Assembly (NCBI RefSeq): GCF_000024085.1
Contig: NC_013166.1
Span: forward strand, 1 to 64,000
DNA from: Kangiella koreensis DSM 16069
GTDB taxonomy: Bacteria; Pseudomonadota; Gammaproteobacteria; Enterobacterales; Kangiellaceae
Reading direction: 5' to 3'
Length of the DNA stretch: 64,000 nucleotides
A program made the position numbers and the translations under genes. Below the pieces are notes generated by a model. It saw only the letters and a list, made by a program, of their open reading frames with translations, had not been told where the DNA came from and made no database searches. Shown one piece after another: positions 60,361-64,000 of the stretch. Positions within the stretch are counted from its first letter, which is position 1. Each line of letters starts with the position of its first letter.

Positions 60361-61764
60361 ATGGATAGGGAGTATACGATAACCTTTAGATATGAAGAAT
60401 TTAACCAGTTAAAACAACATCTTTTCCCTGGTGATAAAAAGGAAGCTGTAGCATTTGCTCTTTGTTCGATTGCCCAGGGAGTTGATAAGACACGGTTATT
60501 AGTTCGTGAAATCATTTCCTTGCCCAAATCCGCCTATATAAAGCGAACCCCGCAGGAAGTGTTATGGGAAACCAGTACATTGATACCAGTTCTAGGGAGG
60601 TTGGAAAAAGAGAATATTTGTCTTATCAAGTGCCATTCACACCCAGACGGGATTGCTGAATTTTCAGCAGTAGATGATAAAAGTGATAAAAGCTTGTTAC
60701 CAAGTTTCTATGAATGGAATCCAGTGGGGCCTCACGCAAGCTTGGTGATGTGTGAGGATAATGTGAGTGCTCGTATCGTATTAGATGATGGCAGTTTTAA
60801 GCCGGTCAATTGTATACAAATCATTGGAGAGAGGCTCAGTTGGTACCGGAACGGTGTTACTAAAAAGGTAGAACCGGAGCAGCAACGTTTAGTTCAAGCG
60901 TTTGGTGAAGGTACATATAGCGCTTTAAGTAATCTTCGTGTTGCTGTAATAGGTGCATCGGGAATCGGAAGCCTTGTAAATGAATCCTTGATGAGAACTG
61001 GAGTTGGTGAAATTGTTACTGTTGACCCAGATCACGTTGATTTTGTAAATCTTAACCGAATACTTTACTCGACGAAGAAAGATGCTCAGAACAAGGTTAA
61101 CAAAACGAGTTTGTTAAGAATGAGCGTAGCAACTACGGGCTTAGATACAAAAATCACCGAACTACCTTACGACTTAAAAACACCAGATGTCATTAAGCAT
61201 ATAGCTGGTTGTGATTTGATCATGGGCTGTGTTGATAATAGAGAAGCACGCCAAATACTTTGCAGGATAGCTGCATTTTATTTACTTCCATACATAGATG
61301 CTGGTGTGGCTATTAGAGCAGAATCAAAGGGAGAGATTGAATCAATATCGGCAGCTATCCACTATATACAGCCCGGACAATCCTTTTTATCAAGAAGAAT
61401 ATTTGATATTGAGGCACTACGCTCAGATGCCATGCAGCGTGCGAATCCAGATCACTTCAAAGAACAGTTAAATTTAGGTTATGTGTCGGGGGTGGATGTT
61501 GAGCGACCGGCAGTAATGCCCCTAAACATGATCGCAGCAGGCTATTCTGTAATGGAGCTTTTGGCGAGAATACATGGATATCGCGGGGATATTGAGGACG
61601 AAAAGTGCGCAGCGGAGACGTTAATCTCAGTTGATATAGGTTACATTAAACAAAGACCTGATACAGCTCTTTGCACCAGTCTAGCGCGTTATATAGGCTT
61701 GGGAGATGTAGTGCCTTTATTGGGGATGCCCGTACTTAGCATGCAAGAAGAGGATGCAGCGTGA
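60361..61764 (+). CDS. JAB deubiquitinase-like domain fused to E1-like (ThiF) domain
   Basis: This is a 467-residue fusion. The N-terminal JAB/JAMM metalloprotease has Glu28 and the metal motif His92-x-His94-x7-Ser102-x2-Asp105 (CHSHPDGIAEFSAVD). The C-terminal E1 adenylation domain has GASGIGS (198-204), VDPDHVDFVNLNR (221-233) and GCVDNREARQ (289-298). The later loop QPGQSFLSRR (337-346) has no CxxC pair, where many ThiF proteins have cysteines. It starts 1 nt after the Ubl-E2 gene and overlaps the DUF6527 gene by 4 nt. Confidence 0.85.
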   Translation: MDREYTITFRYEEFNQLKQHLFPGDKKEAVAFALCSIAQGVDKTRLLVREIISLPKSAYIKRTPQEVLWETSTLIPVLGRLEKENICLIKCHSHPDGIAEFSAVDDKSDKSLLPSFYEWNPVGPHASLVMCEDNVSARIVLDDGSFKPVNCIQIIGERLSWYRNGVTKKVEPEQQRLVQAFGEGTYSALSNLRVAVIGASGIGSLVNESLMRTGVGEIVTVDPDHVDFVNLNRILYSTKKDAQNKVNKTSLLRMSVATTGLDTKITELPYDLKTPDVIKHIAGCDLIMGCVDNREARQILCRIAAFYLLPYIDAGVAIRAESKGEIESISAAIHYIQPGQSFLSRRIFDIEALRSDAMQRANPDHFKEQLNLGYVSGVDVERPAVMPLNMIAAGYSVMELLARIHGYRGDIEDEKCAAETLISVDIGYIKQRPDTALCTSLARYIGLGDVVPLLGMPVLSMQEEDAA

Positions 61765-62084
61765 AGATCTTGAGAAAGTTGTACTCGTATTATTATCGTT
61801 GGAGATATAAGAAGTATACAGCTGTTAGATGTGAAGAGCTGCCAGAGAAATTACGGAATGGAAAATGTTACTATCTAATGGATGCTGGATTTGCATGGGG
61901 TCTTTCATTCAAATGTCCTTGTGGCTGCGGTGAGTTGGTAAATTTGAACCTTGTGGGATCTCGACCAGTATGGAATGCTTCAATTTTAGATGGTGAATTA
62001 AATATTACGCCCTCAATTTGGCGTAATGCTGGATGCAAGAGCCACTTCTGGATTGTAGGAGGTGAAATCAAATGGGTTATATAA
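61761..62084 (+). CDS. DUF6527 family protein of ubiquitin-like operon
   Basis: This is a 107-residue protein starting at GTG 61761 (AAGAGG upstream), overlapping the E1 stop. It has the family pattern SFKCPCGCGELVNLNL and, near the end, ITPSIWRNAGCKSHFWIVGGEIKW; the clustered Cys/His suggest a metal site or peptidase. DUF6527 proteins accompany multiubiquitin/E1/E2 operons, and a role in processing the Ubl has been proposed in recent work. I recall this without a citation. Confidence 0.8.
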   Translation: MKILRKLYSYYYRWRYKKYTAVRCEELPEKLRNGKCYYLMDAGFAWGLSFKCPCGCGELVNLNLVGSRPVWNASILDGELNITPSIWRNAGCKSHFWIVGGEIKWVI

Positions 62085-62150
62085 ATAATTTGAAAATTAC
62101 ATAAGACTATTGTTGGCTATCAGAGCCGGACACATAATGAGATCGCTATA

Positions 62151-63278
62151 ATGATAGATATAAGTGAAATCAGAGCGCAGATAAAATTGCTCAATCCAGA
62201 AATAAACTTTGATGGTGCTTACACTTTCTACTATGACGAAACGAATAATATAAGAAAGTTCCGCATCAAAGAAACGGGGTTTAATTCAGCATTTACAAAT
62301 AACTTTGTGTTAGGTGGCTTGGTTTTTGAAGGAGTTTCACCTGACGTACAACCACTCAAGGATAGTTTGAGATTACAGAGTACTGCCAAAGAAGTGAAAT
62401 TTAACCATATCGCACGGGGGAGCTTCATTGATTGCTTGAAATCACAAAATCTGAACCTCTTTCTGAAGTATCTAGTCAGTAATAATTTATATATCCACTA
62501 CTCAAGTATAAACATTCTCTATTGGTCACTTGTGGACATTGTTGACTCAGCCATTGTAAATTCAGAGATAAGCCAAAAAATAAGCGCACAGTTTATTAAT
62601 GTATTGAAGAATGATTTGTATAAATTGGCCAGGCTAGAAATAAACTCTATGGTTTCATTGTTCCGAAAGTACGAATATCCGAATATAAAGCAAAATAGAG
62701 TGTTATCATTTATAGAAGAAATGAGCGAATTGTTCTTTCCATATATTAATGAACCGGAGTTTCACATTGGGTTAGAGTCGCTTAGACAAATATTGCAAGA
62801 ATGCAGAAGGAAAGGGTCTTTGCCATTTGTCATGGGGGAAGAGGACTTTATCCTAATAAATGATTTCTCACAGTTCTATATGCGCCCTATCTACACGTTT
62901 ATAAACTCTACACATATTTTTGATAAAGAAAACTCGATAGAGGAACTGTTAGAAAAGCAGATAATTATGGATGGCCCAAGACAAATTAATAATTACTCAT
63001 TTGCTGATTCTAAATCAGAGCAATTAATACAGTTATCAGATGTTGTAGTTGGTATTCTGGGGAAATTAGGTTCCTACTGTAATACTAATGATAAAGAGAA
63101 AATATATTCGGATATGCACTCATTAAACTCATTGCAAGAAGAAAATATCGATTTACTCTTGAATCTAATTGCTGAGTCGCGTGATAGAAATATGGGATTC
63201 TTGCATGCAATAGACTGTTATGAGGAAATGTCAAAAATGGATATAATTATAGAATGTAGACAAGGGATATGCGCATAA
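62151..63278 (+). CDS. DUF3800 family protein (RNase H-like)
   Basis: This is a 375-residue protein matching the DUF3800 layout: the N-terminal FYYDETNNIRKFRI and the C-terminal ADSKSEQLIQLSDVVVGILGKL carry the acidic residues of an RNase H-like site. DUF3800 proteins occur in many mobile defence islands. It lies 66 nt after DUF6527 on the same strand with a weak ribosome site, so it may belong to the operon or be a separate gene. Confidence 0.7.
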   Translation: MIDISEIRAQIKLLNPEINFDGAYTFYYDETNNIRKFRIKETGFNSAFTNNFVLGGLVFEGVSPDVQPLKDSLRLQSTAKEVKFNHIARGSFIDCLKSQNLNLFLKYLVSNNLYIHYSSINILYWSLVDIVDSAIVNSEISQKISAQFINVLKNDLYKLARLEINSMVSLFRKYEYPNIKQNRVLSFIEEMSELFFPYINEPEFHIGLESLRQILQECRRKGSLPFVMGEEDFILINDFSQFYMRPIYTFINSTHIFDKENSIEELLEKQIIMDGPRQINNYSFADSKSEQLIQLSDVVVGILGKLGSYCNTNDKEKIYSDMHSLNSLQEENIDLLLNLIAESRDRNMGFLHAIDCYEEMSKMDIIIECRQGICA

Positions 63279-63324
63279 TAATTAGCTACTATCTGAGGGT
63301 TATTCTTGAGAAGGTTACCGACTA

Positions 63325-63963
63325 ATGACAATGATTGTTGCGCTACAACTTGATGCTTACGTATTAATTGCTGCTGATAGACGTGAGACATATCAAGTAA
63401 ATGGTGAGGTTGCATACGTTATTAGTGACGACAGACAAAAACTTATACAATGGTCAGGTGGCATAGTTACCGGAAGTGGCTATGTCCCACTTCTTAGTGA
63501 ATTTAAGTCGAAAATAGCTGACGCAAAAATTACTTTTGTCGATGAGATAATAGAAATAGCACAAGAGTGCTGTAATAACCTTTCAGGTGATCAGTCTGAG
63601 TGGAAAAAAACGACGAATTGGCTTTTTACTTATGGTGCTGATAGTCCAGAAGGTGAGGTAAGCAGGGTTGCGTTTATCAAATCACAAGAGCCCGAAGGGA
63701 TTCATGTTTTAGAAGTGGGGGAATCATTGATTTGGGCTAAAATACCTGACTATAAGGAGGAGTTATCCAATCTCAAGGCAAAAATCAGACCAGAAAAAGA
63801 CTTATCGAATATTAACTGTAGTTTATCCTACCATACAGAAATTCTGAAAGAGCTTTACGCTTATGTTGCAAAGGTGAATCCCAGTGTGTCTGAGGCATTT
63901 GATTGCTATCTTCATTCTGTTGAGGTAAGAGGAATGGTACCAGTGGAGTATTGGAAAACTTAA
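63325..63963 (+). CDS. proteasome-like Ntn hydrolase
   Basis: This is a 212-residue protein whose start resembles a proteasome beta subunit/HslV. MTMIVALQLDAYVLIAADRRET gives, after removal of Met1, an N-terminal threonine nucleophile with Asp at position 17, as in proteasomes. A later Lys (Lys38 after Met removal, DDRQKLIQW) and the GSG loop in IVTGSGYVPLL fit the fold. It follows the ubiquitin-like operon and DUF3800 on the same strand. The match is by pattern only; the substrate and assembly are unknown. No ATPase partner is visible in the window. Confidence 0.65.
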   Translation: MTMIVALQLDAYVLIAADRRETYQVNGEVAYVISDDRQKLIQWSGGIVTGSGYVPLLSEFKSKIADAKITFVDEIIEIAQECCNNLSGDQSEWKKTTNWLFTYGADSPEGEVSRVAFIKSQEPEGIHVLEVGESLIWAKIPDYKEELSNLKAKIRPEKDLSNINCSLSYHTEILKELYAYVAKVNPSVSEAFDCYLHSVEVRGMVPVEYWKT

Positions 63964-64000
63964 GTTAGATCGAAGTTGTTATGAAATAAGTATATTGTAC

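Larger units (their letters stand above)
35219..64000. mobile_element. Tn7-like transposon inserted in comM (left part, right end not in window)
   Basis: The left end begins at about 35,219 (TGACAGACATC...) inside comM. It is followed by a four-repeat TnsB-binding array, tnsA-tnsB-tnsC-tniQ and a convergent TnsE-like gene. Beyond these lie about 22 kb of cargo: a secreted protein operon, Wadjet, restriction-modification, ImmA/IrrE and a ubiquitin-like system. No comM 5' half, mirror-image end repeats or other end signature appears before 64,000, so the element continues past the window. Assigning all cargo to one element is an inference. Confidence 0.85.

Noticed and set aside
35219..64000. 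CRISPR array or Cas genes in the Tn7-like element
   Set aside because: No regularly spaced repeats and no Cas-like proteins were seen, so this is not a CRISPR-associated transposon in the part visible.

Overview
The window opens at a bacterial replication origin (dnaA-dnaN-recF-gyrB). It reads as a moderately AT-rich gammaproteobacterium. The divergent pepQ-yigZ / fadBA arrangement, UbiK, Rep and the overall protein style fit this. Oceanospirillales, perhaps a Kangiella-like marine genus, is my best guess, but the genus is inference only.

Positions 1-34,600 are mostly chromosomal housekeeping and stress genes. The oriC-like region and dnaA operon come first, with two perfect parS-type palindromes inside recF. 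Next are PPK2, dodecin, a HerA-like ATPase, an orphan GspE/PilB ATPase, ubiK, sirB2, yigZ and pepQ, facing fadBA across a FadR-type operator. Then come rep and a probable reactive-sulfur locus: an ETHE1-like hydrolase, an RND/LolA-like/beta-barrel/DUF2892 operon, and a rhodanese with a two-cysteine ArsR regulator. An ECF sigma/anti-sigma/lipoprotein operon follows. It faces a secreted subtilase and has a low-complexity secreted protein nearby; all three units carry the same promoter pattern, GGAAT-N17-CGTC.

At about 35,219 the chromosomal gene comM (yifB) is broken by a Tn7-like transposon. Only the comM C-terminal ~204 codons remain, followed by an array of four TnsB-type direct repeats and then tnsA-tnsB-tnsC-tniQ. 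A convergent, divergent-sequence TnsE-like gene follows. No right end and no comM 5' half appear before position 64,000, so the rest of the window is read as transposon cargo.

The cargo behaves as a defence island. It holds a secreted lipase/giant repeat protein/membrane protein operon, a Wadjet (JetDCAB) anti-plasmid system facing a WYL regulator with two matching operators, and a restriction-modification cassette (HTH, MT-A70 methyltransferase, PD-(D/E)XK-like nuclease). Next are an ImmA/IrrE operon and, divergent from it across a 9-bp inverted repeat, a bacterial ubiquitin-like conjugation operon: a Ubl-E2 fusion, a JAB-E1 fusion and DUF6527. This operon is followed on the same strand by a DUF3800 protein and a proteasome-like Ntn hydrolase. 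A ubiquitin-like conjugation operon running into a proteasome-fold hydrolase is the most intriguing arrangement in the window.
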